The notes beneath the pieces were generated by a model, which had not been told where the DNA came from, ran no database searches, and saw only the letters and a program-made list of their open reading frames with translations. From an uncultured bacterium (lineage in GTDB: Bacteria; Verrucomicrobiota; Kiritimatiellia; RFP12; CAIWXQ01), in assembly GCA_903916675.1 (NCBI GenBank), contig CAIWXQ010000011.1, positions 1 to 51,740 of the forward strand: a stretch of 51,740 bases of DNA, given 5' to 3'. Position numbers and translations under genes: made by a program. Positions 1-7,700 of this stretch are shown piece by piece; positions within the stretch are counted from its first letter, which is position 1, and each line of letters starts with the position of its first letter.

Positions 1-328
1 CGCGGCTGCGCGCCCAGTAGATGTCTGTGCCGTCCTCGAAGATCACGTAGACGAACGAGAAGCCGTAGTATGAGTAGCCGCGCACAGCCTTGGCGCGCGG
101 GACAGAGAGCATCTTGGCTGTGATCGGGTAGGTGAGCTGGTCCTGCACGATTTGCGGGGCCTGGCCCGGCCACTCGGTGTAGACGATCACCTGCGTGTCC
201 GACAGGTCGGGGATGGCGTCCAGCGGGGTGTGCCGCAGCGCGTACAAGCCACCGCCAACCAGCCCGAGGGTCGCCACGGCGACGAGGACCCGGTTGCGCA
301 GGGAGAAATCGATGATGTGTGGCAGCAT
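1..328 (-). CDS. cusA: CusA/CzcA-type heavy-metal RND efflux pump, N-terminal part (runs off window)
   Basis: Translating the minus strand from the ATG at 326-328 gives 109 residues that continue past the left edge. They read like the N-terminus of HME-RND inner-membrane pumps: a first membrane helix at about residues 12-30, then the family signatures [34 protein letters not shown] and [16 protein letters not shown]. Such pumps export Cu/Ag or Co/Zn/Cd across both membranes, together with a periplasmic adaptor and an outer-membrane channel that must lie outside the window. A strong promoter and a palindrome lie directly upstream. Metal specificity cannot be told from this fragment. Family assignment is very secure. 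Confidence 0.93.
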   Translation of the reverse strand, partial: MLPHIIDFSLRNRVLVAVATLGLVGGGLYALRHTPLDAIPDLSDTQVIVYTEWPGQAPQIVQDQLTYPITAKMLSVPRAKAVRGYSYYGFSFVYVIFEDGTDIYWARSR

Positions 329-346
329 AAGGAAACGCGCCTCGTG

Positions 347-366
347 TGACGCCATCTATGGCGTCA
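347..366. promoter_or_regulatory. Candidate operator palindrome upstream of the RND pump gene
   Basis: TGACGCCAT and ATGGCGTCA form a perfect 9-bp inverted repeat with a 2-nt centre. It starts one base beyond the -10 hexamer and so overlaps the predicted transcription start of the pump gene. A metal-responsive repressor site is the obvious inference; an mRNA hairpin in the short leader is the alternative. No regulator gene is visible in the window. Confidence 0.5.
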
Positions 367-395
367 ACTATATCCGCTTGTGGCAGGGTCCGCAA
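367..395 (-). promoter_or_regulatory. Sigma70-type promoter for the CusA-like pump
   Basis: On the minus strand TTGCGG (390-395) is followed after exactly 17 nt by TATAGT (367-372). The predicted start lies near 360, giving a leader of roughly 30 nt before the ATG at 328. Confidence 0.65.
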
Positions 396-418
396 GACGG
401 GTGCAGCGGCAGGGCAGC

Positions 419-1075
419 TTATTTCCTCTCCGTCTCAGATTGCAGAAAACCTGGAAGGTCCGCGAGGCACGACAGCACCGGAGCGCCGGCGGCGAGGAGG
501 CGGGCGTGGCTCTGGTGCCCCTGGGCGATGAGTACGCAGCGACAGCCGAGCTCATGGGCGACTTCCAGATCGTGCAATGTGTCGCCGACGAACAGTATTT
601 CTGTGGGTGGGCAGGGGATGCGCTGCATCAGCCGGCGGCCGGTCTCGACCTTGGAGTGGCCGTGGAGGTTGTCCACGCCGTGGACAAAATCGAAGCAGTC
701 TGCCAGCCCGGCATCTGCCAGCATGCGTTCGAGGATGGATTGTTCAGCTGCCGAAAGGACCGAAAGCCCCAAACCGGCCTCGCGGCAGAAGCGCAGCACG
801 GGCGTCGCACCGTCATGCAGGCGGATCGACGGTTCAGCCAGATAGAGATCGTGATAGGTGCGGGCGAGGAGGTCCCAATTCTCCTCTTCCAGGCGGAAGC
901 CCAGGGCTGTGTAGTAGTTGCGGACGGGGAATCCGAAAAGTTCGCGGTAGCGGGGGATGTCAGTGCTCGGCAGGGCACGGACTTCAAGCAGTCGGTTGAT
1001 GGCGTTCACTGAGGCTTGGACGTCGTCCAGCAACGTGCCGTTCCAGTCCCAGACAATGTGGCAATAGGCGGGCAT
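419..1075 (-). CDS. HAD-superfamily phosphatase (phosphoglycolate phosphatase-like)
   Basis: The 218-residue product is a soluble HAD hydrolase. It has motif I near the N-terminus as WDWNGTLLDD (nucleophile Asp10, with Asn instead of the second Asp of DxD, as in a known HAD subset), a helical cap region, and motif IV FVGDTLHDLEVA near residue 155. The likely substrate is a small phosphorylated metabolite, but it cannot be specified. The ATG at 1075 is chosen because HAD motif I normally begins within about 10 residues of the start and because the -10 box lies 7 nt upstream; ATG 1084 is an in-frame alternative. Residues of the central part are repeated as a gene fragment at 4250-4372. The gene runs towards the pump gene on the same strand. 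Confidence 0.85.
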   Translation of the reverse strand: MPAYCHIVWDWNGTLLDDVQASVNAINRLLEVRALPSTDIPRYRELFGFPVRNYYTALGFRLEEENWDLLARTYHDLYLAEPSIRLHDGATPVLRFCREAGLGLSVLSAAEQSILERMLADAGLADCFDFVHGVDNLHGHSKVETGRRLMQRIPCPPTEILFVGDTLHDLEVAHELGCRCVLIAQGHQSHARLLAAGAPVLSCLADLPGFLQSETERK

Positions 1076-1082
1076 GCGGGTC

Positions 1083-1111
1083 ATCCTAGGAGAGCCGGCG
1101 ACGCAGCGCAA
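1083..1111 (-). promoter_or_regulatory. Promoter of the HAD gene, leaderless geometry
   Basis: TTGCGC (1106-1111), a 17-nt spacer and TAGGAT (1083-1088) on the minus strand are followed by 7 nt and the ATG at 1075. Transcription would start at about the first base of the start codon, so the mRNA would be leaderless. Confidence 0.5.
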
Positions 1112-1247
1112 GCGGGATGCGGATAGCCGGCACCACGGCGGCGCACCAGTCCCCCAATCCCTGCTCGTTCCATCCCTGCCGGTTGCCGGCTGCCACAGCG
1201 CCGCTTAGCCAATCCCCCAATGGCCCCCGCGCTCGGTGGCCGGGTCG

Positions 1248-1284
1248 GGCGTGGCACGGCTCGCGCACTCGCACGTGCCACGCC
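1248..1284. repeat. Long-loop inverted repeat in the 1.1-1.45 kb intergenic region
   Basis: GGCGTGGCAC (1248-1257) and GTGCCACGCC (1275-1284) are perfect 10-bp arms around a 17-nt loop. No U-tract follows on either strand, so it does not look like an intrinsic terminator. It sits in the 380-nt gap between the HAD and secreted-protein genes; the rest of that gap holds the HAD promoter, a second hairpin and the shared element at 1339-1418. Confidence 0.5.
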
Positions 1285-1310
1285 TCTCCGTGGTAGCAAT
1301 GTCTAGGAAC

Positions 1311-1327
1311 GCGGGCGTTCCGCCCGC
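1311..1327. repeat. GC-rich 7-3-7 hairpin
   Basis: GCGGGCG-TTC-CGCCCGC is a perfect 7-bp stem with a 3-nt loop. A hairpin of the same build (GCAGGCG-TCC-CGCCTGC) occurs at 24723-24739, so the two may belong to one dispersed intergenic hairpin family. Function unknown. Confidence 0.5.
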
Positions 1328-1338
1328 TTCTATCACCG

Positions 1339-1418
1339 TTGACACAAGTTAAAGATCGAAAGTAACCTTGCCCCGTTGGCCTGCGGCGCGTGATTGCGAA
1401 CAAAGTGCCAGGTAACCT
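1339..1418 (+). repeat. Shared upstream element, copy 1
   Basis: This ~80-nt stretch is about 75-80% identical, without obvious gaps, to the minus-strand stretch at 23775-23696. Invariant blocks in order are TTGACAC, AAAG, AAGTAACCTTGCC, CGTGATTGC and CAAAGTGCC. It ends 37 nt before the start codon of the secreted protein at 1456 and has the same orientation as that gene. TTGACA followed 18 nt later by TAACCT could be a weak promoter; a mobile REP/MITE-like repeat is the alternative. Confidence 0.6.
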
Positions 1419-1455
1419 AGAGGGATCCGAAATCACGTTGGCAAGGGAAACCCAT

Positions 1456-2490
1456 ATGAGAACAGCATTCTATTTCGCGGTCATTTGCCTCCTTCTTGTG
1501 GCCAGAAGAGCAGCCGCAATAGATACCAACGAGCCCGCCAACGACTACGTAGTAACATCAACAACGAACGGTGTCTTGATCACAGCGGAGTCAATATTGG
1601 TCGCGCTGCCAACCGCTAACGCCGGCTACGGCGTCGTGGCCCGCATGAACGGTCGATGGGGTTTATTCTACGCAAGTGTCACTAATGCGCCATCTGTCAC
1701 CAACTACGTCTCCAGACAAGTGCGGATGACTTTCAAACCAAAACCTGTGGTAGAAATGAACGACCATAGGGTCTCTATAGTACTCAGAAGTGTGGATGTG
1801 ATAAGAGTTGAGAATGGTACAGATGCTGAAAACCCAGCTGCTACGTTGCGGGCTATCGACATCTGCTCGACTGCGGTCACATCAAACGGCGGTGACGCTC
1901 CCATCCCACCCGGTACACTGGCAGACTGGTTACGCTTTGACAAGCCAGTCACCCTCGAATGCCGTGAACTACCGAAGCCGGAGAAGGAACGTGAATCTAA
2001 TCCATTTGGCGATCCCCTTTGGGAGTACGACTACTCCAGCAAGACGCAGACGCTACACTCATACAGCATCGCACTTTTTCCCGGGGGGTCAATCTTTCGT
2101 GACAAACGTAAGCAAATGGAGGCGGTCATCGCCCAGCAGATGGACAAGTTGAAGGCCATCTCAACGGGTCGGCATCTGGGCATTGCCATCCAAACAAGAC
2201 CGGACGGTCGCAAAGTTTATTTCACAGTCCTGGGTTTTGGACCCGGTGGAACGGGATATGGCGCGTTCACGACTTTGGCCGGCGGCACCTACGATCTTCT
2301 CGTGACGCATAACGTCGATGGAGAGGATGTGGGCCAAGATCAAAGACTCAGGAACCCAGCGAAGCCAGACAAGGAGTTGACCGATGTCTTTGGTTTGATC
2401 GAGGAACGCGTGAATCAAATTGTCTCAAAGAAAGCAGCCAACCAAGTGCCGGAGGATACGACTCGAAAACTCACCGAACCTCAGCACTGA
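1456..2490 (+). CDS. Secreted protein of unknown function
   Basis: The 344-residue product begins with a typical Sec signal peptide (positive MR, hydrophobic core, cleavage probably after RRAAA near residue 20). The ATG at 1456 is chosen because AAGGGAAA precedes it by a few bases and because the signal peptide starts there; the frame is open upstream to 1390. I recognise no domain. The mature part is polar, mostly beta-rich in appearance, with a PFGDPLWEYDY stretch near residue 200 and a glycine-rich patch LGFGPGGTGYGAF near 275. Base composition is clearly less GC-rich than in the flanking core genes, which suggests recent acquisition. The gene is convergent with the AGE-like gene across a 139-nt gap without a visible terminator. 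Confidence 0.7.
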   Translation: MRTAFYFAVICLLLVARRAAAIDTNEPANDYVVTSTTNGVLITAESILVALPTANAGYGVVARMNGRWGLFYASVTNAPSVTNYVSRQVRMTFKPKPVVEMNDHRVSIVLRSVDVIRVENGTDAENPAATLRAIDICSTAVTSNGGDAPIPPGTLADWLRFDKPVTLECRELPKPEKERESNPFGDPLWEYDYSSKTQTLHSYSIALFPGGSIFRDKRKQMEAVIAQQMDKLKAISTGRHLGIAIQTRPDGRKVYFTVLGFGPGGTGYGAFTTLAGGTYDLLVTHNVDGEDVGQDQRLRNPAKPDKELTDVFGLIEERVNQIVSKKAANQVPEDTTRKLTEPQH

Positions 2491-2629
2491 CATCCCACAC
2501 TCGCCCTTCTACTGAAACCGGCGCCCACGCTGCCAGCCTCGTGATGGACCAATCAAGCGGCTGGTCTCAAAAGGGTGGCCGTCGATCCGGCTGCCCGGTT
2601 TGTCGAACGACTGTTACGCTGCGGTTTCA

Positions 2630-3988
2630 TTACGGTGCGGGCTCACGCCCGCCTTGGGATATGCGCTCGAGGACGGCCAGCATGTCGAGGAAAGCGCCGT
2701 TGGCGTGGTAGAGCGGGTCGCCTTCGGGCACAGCCGGTACGACGTCGAGCACATGCCCTGTTTTGCCATCGCGCGTCTGAAACGGGAAGAGCATGTTAGC
2801 CCGGTTCGGGTAGTGGCTGAAATAGGCGTTGTGGCAGAGACGGAAGAGTTCTAGGCACTGAGTCCGGATTGATGCGGTTTCTGCCACTGTGCAGGCACGC
2901 ACCGCGGCGCGCATGGTCTCGGGCAGGTTCCACCACGGCATGTCGCTGTTGAGGGGTGCGCCGGTGCGACTGTCCACGGTCTTGTACAGGCCCGGGTGGC
3001 GCGAATTGTACCCCAACTCCGTTGATTTCAGCAGCAGGCGCGGCAGTTCGCGGCGGGCGCAGGCAATGAGTCCGGCATGCTTCTGCGCCAGTGGTGAGCG
3101 CTCCAGTTGTTCGATCATGCCAAGCCCCAAGCCGACCAGTTCGTTGGCGTGTCCGGGATCAAGGATCGGCAACTGGTTGCCGGATGCCGGATCGACATAC
3201 TCCGCAAAGACGGCGGTAGACGGATTATAATGGGCTTGCAGCACTTCGCCCAAAAATCCAGCCGCCATGTCCAGCGCGGCACTGCGCACGGCCGGGTCAA
3301 ACGCCTTGCGTGCGAAGCACGAGCCCGCACCCTGCATCAGCATGCGCATGCCGTGGCCGCGCCCCGGCGGCGGCGCCGTCTGTTCCACCTCGTCGTGATT
3401 GCTGCGGACCAGTCCTGCGGCGCGCTGGAGCAGCGCAAATGCTCTTTGTTGCACGGCGGGATCCTGATTGGATAACAGTCCTTTGGCGCAGAAGATGTCG
3501 CCCGCGCCGACGCGCGTCGGGTCCGGCTGCGCCGGCTGCCCTTTGGCGTCCACCGCCTGCAGGTCGCGGTTGACGCGAAAAGGGATGCGGTCGTGATGCA
3601 GATCCGCAATCCGGACAATGGCCTGCGTCATGTTGGAGACCCATTCCGTGAACAGGTGGCGGATGGCACGTCGTTCGGATGACGTCAGTGATTCGATCCG
3701 GTCCAACTCGTGCAAATGGTCGTCCAGCGCTTCGCTGCCGCGCCCCAGGAACCAGGCAAAGACCAGGTTGTAGCTTTCGGCTGGCAGGTCGCGGCCTGTA
3801 TTGGGATTGAACTTGGTCTCGACAAACGGCCAGGCCGGGCAACGTTGGTGCCGCGCCAACAGCAGGCGGCAGCCAGGGGCGATGGCAGCATCGAAGATGA
3901 AGTGACGGTATGCCGGCGATTGCAGGGCTTCGATGGACGCGTGGTCGAGCAGCAGCGGTTTCCAGTCGTAGCAGGTTTTTGGGTTCAT
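2630..3988 (-). CDS. AGE-superfamily (N-acylglucosamine/cellobiose 2-epimerase-like) sugar isomerase
   Basis: The 452-residue product has the size and helical character of the (alpha/alpha)6-barrel AGE family, which interconverts sugars by 2-epimerisation or aldose-ketose isomerisation. Visible family-like motifs are DPGHANELVGLGLGMI (about residue 285, containing the His that is catalytic in AGE enzymes) and PWWNLPETMRAAVRAC (about residue 360, corresponding to the WW..EA.RA motif). There is no signal peptide, so it should be cytoplasmic. The ATG at 3988 follows an in-frame TTG directly. Its position near a sugar permease and a GH1 glycosidase fits oligosaccharide use, but those genes are on the other strand. 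A divergent (alpha/alpha)6 glycosidase remains possible. Confidence 0.55.
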   Translation of the reverse strand: MNPKTCYDWKPLLLDHASIEALQSPAYRHFIFDAAIAPGCRLLLARHQRCPAWPFVETKFNPNTGRDLPAESYNLVFAWFLGRGSEALDDHLHELDRIESLTSSERRAIRHLFTEWVSNMTQAIVRIADLHHDRIPFRVNRDLQAVDAKGQPAQPDPTRVGAGDIFCAKGLLSNQDPAVQQRAFALLQRAAGLVRSNHDEVEQTAPPPGRGHGMRMLMQGAGSCFARKAFDPAVRSAALDMAAGFLGEVLQAHYNPSTAVFAEYVDPASGNQLPILDPGHANELVGLGLGMIEQLERSPLAQKHAGLIACARRELPRLLLKSTELGYNSRHPGLYKTVDSRTGAPLNSDMPWWNLPETMRAAVRACTVAETASIRTQCLELFRLCHNAYFSHYPNRANMLFPFQTRDGKTGHVLDVVPAVPEGDPLYHANGAFLDMLAVLERISQGGREPAP

Positions 3989-4249
3989 CAATCGTCCAGA
4001 ATGACGGAGTTTACGACTTGCTGGAAAAATTCATTACACGAAGAGAATCTCAACGTCAAGGTGCCCTTGTACTTGTAAACGCGCACAGCGTCGGCGTATG
4101 GAGGCGAATATTGCTGAAATACAGCTGCGCGCGCCTCCCGAGGCGCGCCGCCAACGATCCGTCGCAGATCGCCAGGGGCTCGCCGCCAACGGTGACGGCC
4201 CGGAATCCCTTGCGGCCCCGCTTTCGCGCATTTCGCGTGTTTCAAGGGC

Positions 4250-4372
4250 AACAGTATGTGCGCGGGTGGGCATGAGATGCGCTGCATCAAGCGGCGACCG
4301 GTTTCGCCCTTGGAGTGGCCGTGGAGGTTGTCCACACCGTGGACAAAGTCGAAGCAGTCTGCCAGCCCGGCA
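4250..4372 (-). pseudogene. Internal fragment of a HAD phosphatase gene (second copy)
   Basis: These 123 nt match 591-713 inside the HAD gene without gaps at about 88% identity and in the same orientation. The frame is still open and encodes GLADCFDFVHGVDNLHGHSK with few amino-acid changes, most differences being silent. That pattern suggests the fragment came from another functional homologue rather than from neutral decay of the local gene. It lacks motif I and is cut off before motif IV, so it cannot encode an active enzyme. The open frame continues past the fragment and stops at 3988-3990, overlapping the AGE-like start codon by one base, probably by chance. Confidence 0.75.
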
Positions 4373-4389
4373 GTCATACGTCGTTTGCC

Positions 4390-4404
4390 GACCTCTGATC
4401 TCTG
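4390..4404 (+). repeat. GACCTCT-type heptad repeat, short copy
   Basis: GACCTCT GATCTCT G reads as two heptad units. Longer copies lie at 26042-26069 and 44262-44303 in the same orientation. Confidence 0.5.
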
Positions 4405-4445
4405 CCCACGGGCTCTGTTTTACTCCCAGAAGAAAGACGGAAAAT

Positions 4446-4554
4446 GTGCGCGACAGACAGGAAGGTTGTTGCGCGCACGTATCATTCACAACATATTGCA
4501 GGACAATATGTTGTGAATTTCGTGCGACAGGATTCCAACCTTTTATTTGTCGCA
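4446..4554. repeat. Cluster of three inverted repeats
   Basis: The central element is a perfect 15-bp inverted repeat, ATTCACAACATATTG (4484-4498) and its complement (4504-4518), with a 5-nt centre. It is flanked by GTGCGCG/CGCGCAC (4446-4452 and 4472-4478) and TGCGACA/TGTCGCA (4523-4529 and 4548-4554). The central repeat is AT-rich in an otherwise GC-rich area and has no trailing U-run, so an operator, a transposon-derived end or a structured RNA is more likely than a terminator. Confidence 0.6.
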
Positions 4555-4681
4555 TTTCGTCGCATGTGTGGTTCAACAACCGTTTCCCGCTAGGCGGCAG
4601 CGCCGTCCCGGCGAGGCAATCCCGAACAGGGTTATCAGGGCTAACAATGTACACCCCGGTCTTGTCATGGTCGTCTGCGAT

Positions 4682-4770
4682 CCTTGTCAGGCCGGGACCA
4701 CTCGGGCATAATGCCCGACAGCGAGCGTGAAACGCATGCGACTCTCCCGCACAGCCCGAATCACCGCCTA
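4682..4770 (+). repeat. Direct repeat A: duplicated promoter and 5' end of the sugar permease gene
   Basis: This segment matches 7996-8073 in the same orientation. It contains the permease promoter, the start codon at 4734 and eleven codons (MRLSRTARITA) ending in a stop, against MRLSRTARIIAY in the real gene. It differs by a short insertion after CATAAT that completes a TCGGGCAT-A-ATGCCCGA palindrome. The copies bracket the beta-helix gene. Confidence 0.75.
4684..4712 (+). promoter_or_regulatory. Duplicated promoter, now upstream of the beta-helix gene
   Basis: TTGTCA (4684-4689), a 17-nt spacer and CATAAT (4707-4712) are conserved from the permease promoter copy at 7998. The predicted leader before the beta-helix ATG is about 75 nt and includes the 11-codon remnant of the permease. 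Confidence 0.5.
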
Positions 4771-4793
4771 ACGTGGCAAATAGAAAATTTCAG

Positions 4794-7700
4794 ATGAAGA
4801 CGAACAACCTTACACGCGTCTCGCTCGTTTTGGTGTTGCTGGCAATGGCTAGCGCCCCACCAAGTGTCTGCGCAAACATCTACTATGTGTGGACGAACAG
4901 TCCGGCCAATGGCCCCGGCACAAATTGGGCAACGGCCTTTCAGAACATCCAAAGTGCCGTGGATGCGGCGAGATCCGGCGATCTGATTCTGGTTACCAAC
5001 GGTGTTTATACGTCTGGCAGTCGCGTTACGCCCGGTGGCACGTTGTCCAATCGGATTGTCGTCACCAACGCGATCACGGTTCAGAGTGTAAACGGCGCAG
5101 CCGTCACCGTGATCCAGGGACAGGGGCCAAACGGTCCATCTGCTGTGCGGTGTGCCTATCTGAGCAGTTTGGCATCACTGACCGGATTCACCCTGACCCA
5201 GGGCGCGACATTGACAACGGGAAATGACGCGTCGGGTGGGGCCGTATACGGAGGCACCCTGAATCAGTGCGTTTTGTCGGCAAACACGGCAAGCGGTTAT
5301 GGCGGTGCATCCATGAACAGCATCCTGAATGGATGCGCGGTGGTGCTCAACACGACCGCCGGCGCAGGTGGTGGATGTTACGGAGGCGTGTTGAATAACT
5401 GCACGGTTGTTGGTAACCGCGCAAACCAATGGGTGGGCGGCGGGACATGCGCAGCCGCAATGACAAACTGCATTGTCTTTTACAACACATCGTGGGGGAT
5501 GGAACCAAACGTGTCCGGCTCGGACACGAAAAGCTGGCCCGCGCCAATGCCTAGCCCCGCGTGTGCGTATAATTGCACCACGCCAATTCTGGACGGCCCA
5601 GGGAACGTCACGGCAGAACCCGTGCTGGCGAGTCTGACACACCTTGCGGCTGGATCGCCCTGTACTGCCAGCGGAGTCTATACAGGTTGCCTGCCTTTCG
5701 ATTTGGATGGAAAAACTTGGGCGAACCCACCCAGCATGGGATGTGATCAATATATTCCTGGTGGCAGAACGGGGGAACTGGCGGTGGCGATCCAAGCAGG
5801 TCTGACCACTGTTGCTACTCGGCATGGAGTTGCCTTCGTGGCCAACATCCAAGGGTGCACCACCCAGAGCATGTGGGATTTTGGCGACGGGACGAGTGTC
5901 ACAAACCAGCCGCTTCCTTTGCATGCTTGGAATGTTGCAGGTGACTATCCGGTAGTGCTGACAGCGTTTAACGAGACATATCCGGCAGGGATTACAACGA
6001 CAACCATCATACATGTCGTGGAGGAAACGCATTATGTGGCGCAAGGCAACCCAACACCTGTTTCGCCATATCTGTCATGGGCAACAGCGGCTTCGAACAT
6101 CCAGGACGCCGTCGATGTCTGTATTCTGCCCGGCGCCACTGTGCTTGTGAGTAATGGCGTCTATTCCACGGGTGGGCGGGTAACACCGGGAGGAATCCTG
6201 ACCAATCGGATCGTGGTGACAAACGAGATCATGGTGCAAAGCGTGAATGGCCCGGACGTAACTATTGTTGCAGGGCAGCAACCGCTTGGCCCATCCGCGG
6301 TGCGCTGTGCCTACTTGGGTGTAAATGCGACTCTGGTGGGTCTGACGCTAACCAACGGTGCTACGGCAACGAATGGGGATTATGTGCTGGATAAGTCCGG
6401 TGGCGGTGTTTACGCACTTGGCGCAGTTTTGAGCAACTGCATGGTGACGGGCAACCAGGCGAACTACGCTGGCGGTGGAGCGGACTATGGAGCATTAAGC
6501 AGTTGTACGCTTTCGGGTAATTCTGCCCAACTGTCGGGTGGTGGCTGGGGTGGCGGCGGTGCCAATTTAAGCACGTTGTTCAACTGCATAATAACAAGCA
6601 ATCGAAGTTACTATCACGGAGGTGGCGTTTTTTGTGCAACACTTATGAACTGTACACTGACCGGAAATATTGTGCATGGAAGCGGTGGCGGATCAGCTGG
6701 TAGCGACGTCTCAAACTGTACCTATATCGGAAACTCAGCGTTAGCATATAGCTATTCTAGCGAAGGTGGCGGATCTTGGGCCGATAATCTGGCGGCATGC
6801 ACGGTGATGAGCAATTCAGCTGACCAAGGTGGCGGCGTTTCCGGTGGCATCGTGACGCATTGTCTCCTGGCAGGAAACACCGGCAGTAGCGGTGGCGGAG
6901 CCCATTCGGCCCGCTTGGTTGATTGCATGCTGACGAACAATACAGGCGGTGGCGCTTATACCTGTAATTTGATCAACTGTCGTTTGGTTGGGAATTCCTG
7001 TCCCGGCGGTGGTGGTGGTGGAATAAATGGAGGGACAGCGGAAAACTGTGTTTTAATCGGGAATTCAGCCACATATGTTGGCGGAGGAGCTGATTTCGCA
7101 AAGCTGACAAACTGCACGGTGGTCGGCAATAATGTTTCCGATCCCACGGGCTCCGGTGGCGGCGTACATTCCAGTACATTGGTAAATTGCATCGTTTATA
7201 GCAACTCGGCGGCAACAGGACCGAACTATGGTGGTTCCTGCACGCTCAATAACAGTTGCACCACGCCGTTGCCGACAAGCGGTACGGGCAACATCTCGGA
7301 TGACCCCGCGTTTATCAACCCAACTGCCAACGACTTCCACTTGGCGACCAATTCTCCCTGCATCGATAGCGGTACGAACCAGAACTGGATGCTCACGGCA
7401 ACCGATTTGGACGGCAGGCCACGAATCATCCACGGTGTGGTGGACATGGGTGCCTATGAGGCCATCCTGCCGCAGTGGGATACAGATGCTGATGGGGTGC
7501 CCGATTTGTGGATGTGGAATCACTTCGGGCATCTGACCGGCCAGGCGATTGATCGTTCCCGCGCACAGGACGATGCCAGCGGAACTGGCCAGAACAACCT
7601 GTTCAAATATATTGCCGATCTGGACCCGACCAACCCGGCGTCCGCGTTTGTTATCAGCGGCATTGCAAACCAGCTTCCGGGCAGCGAGGTCTCTTTTACC

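Larger units (their letters stand above)
3989..4683. other. Gene-poor junction region with gene fragments and repeats
   Basis: No complete gene is visible here. The stretch holds about 260 nt upstream of the AGE-like gene, a HAD gene fragment (4250-4372), a short copy of the GACCTCT heptad repeat (4390-4404), three consecutive inverted repeats (4446-4554) and about 130 nt without recognisable content before the duplicated permease promoter at 4684. Open frames crossing it do not look like natural proteins. It reads as a rearrangement scar. Confidence 0.55.

Noticed and set aside
3988-4377. Chimeric 129-codon gene made of the HAD fragment and sequence upstream of the AGE-like gene
   Set aside because: The stop overlaps the AGE start (TGATG), which could mean coupling. 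The non-HAD part looks like random translation, there is no start signal, and the HAD part lacks catalytic motifs.
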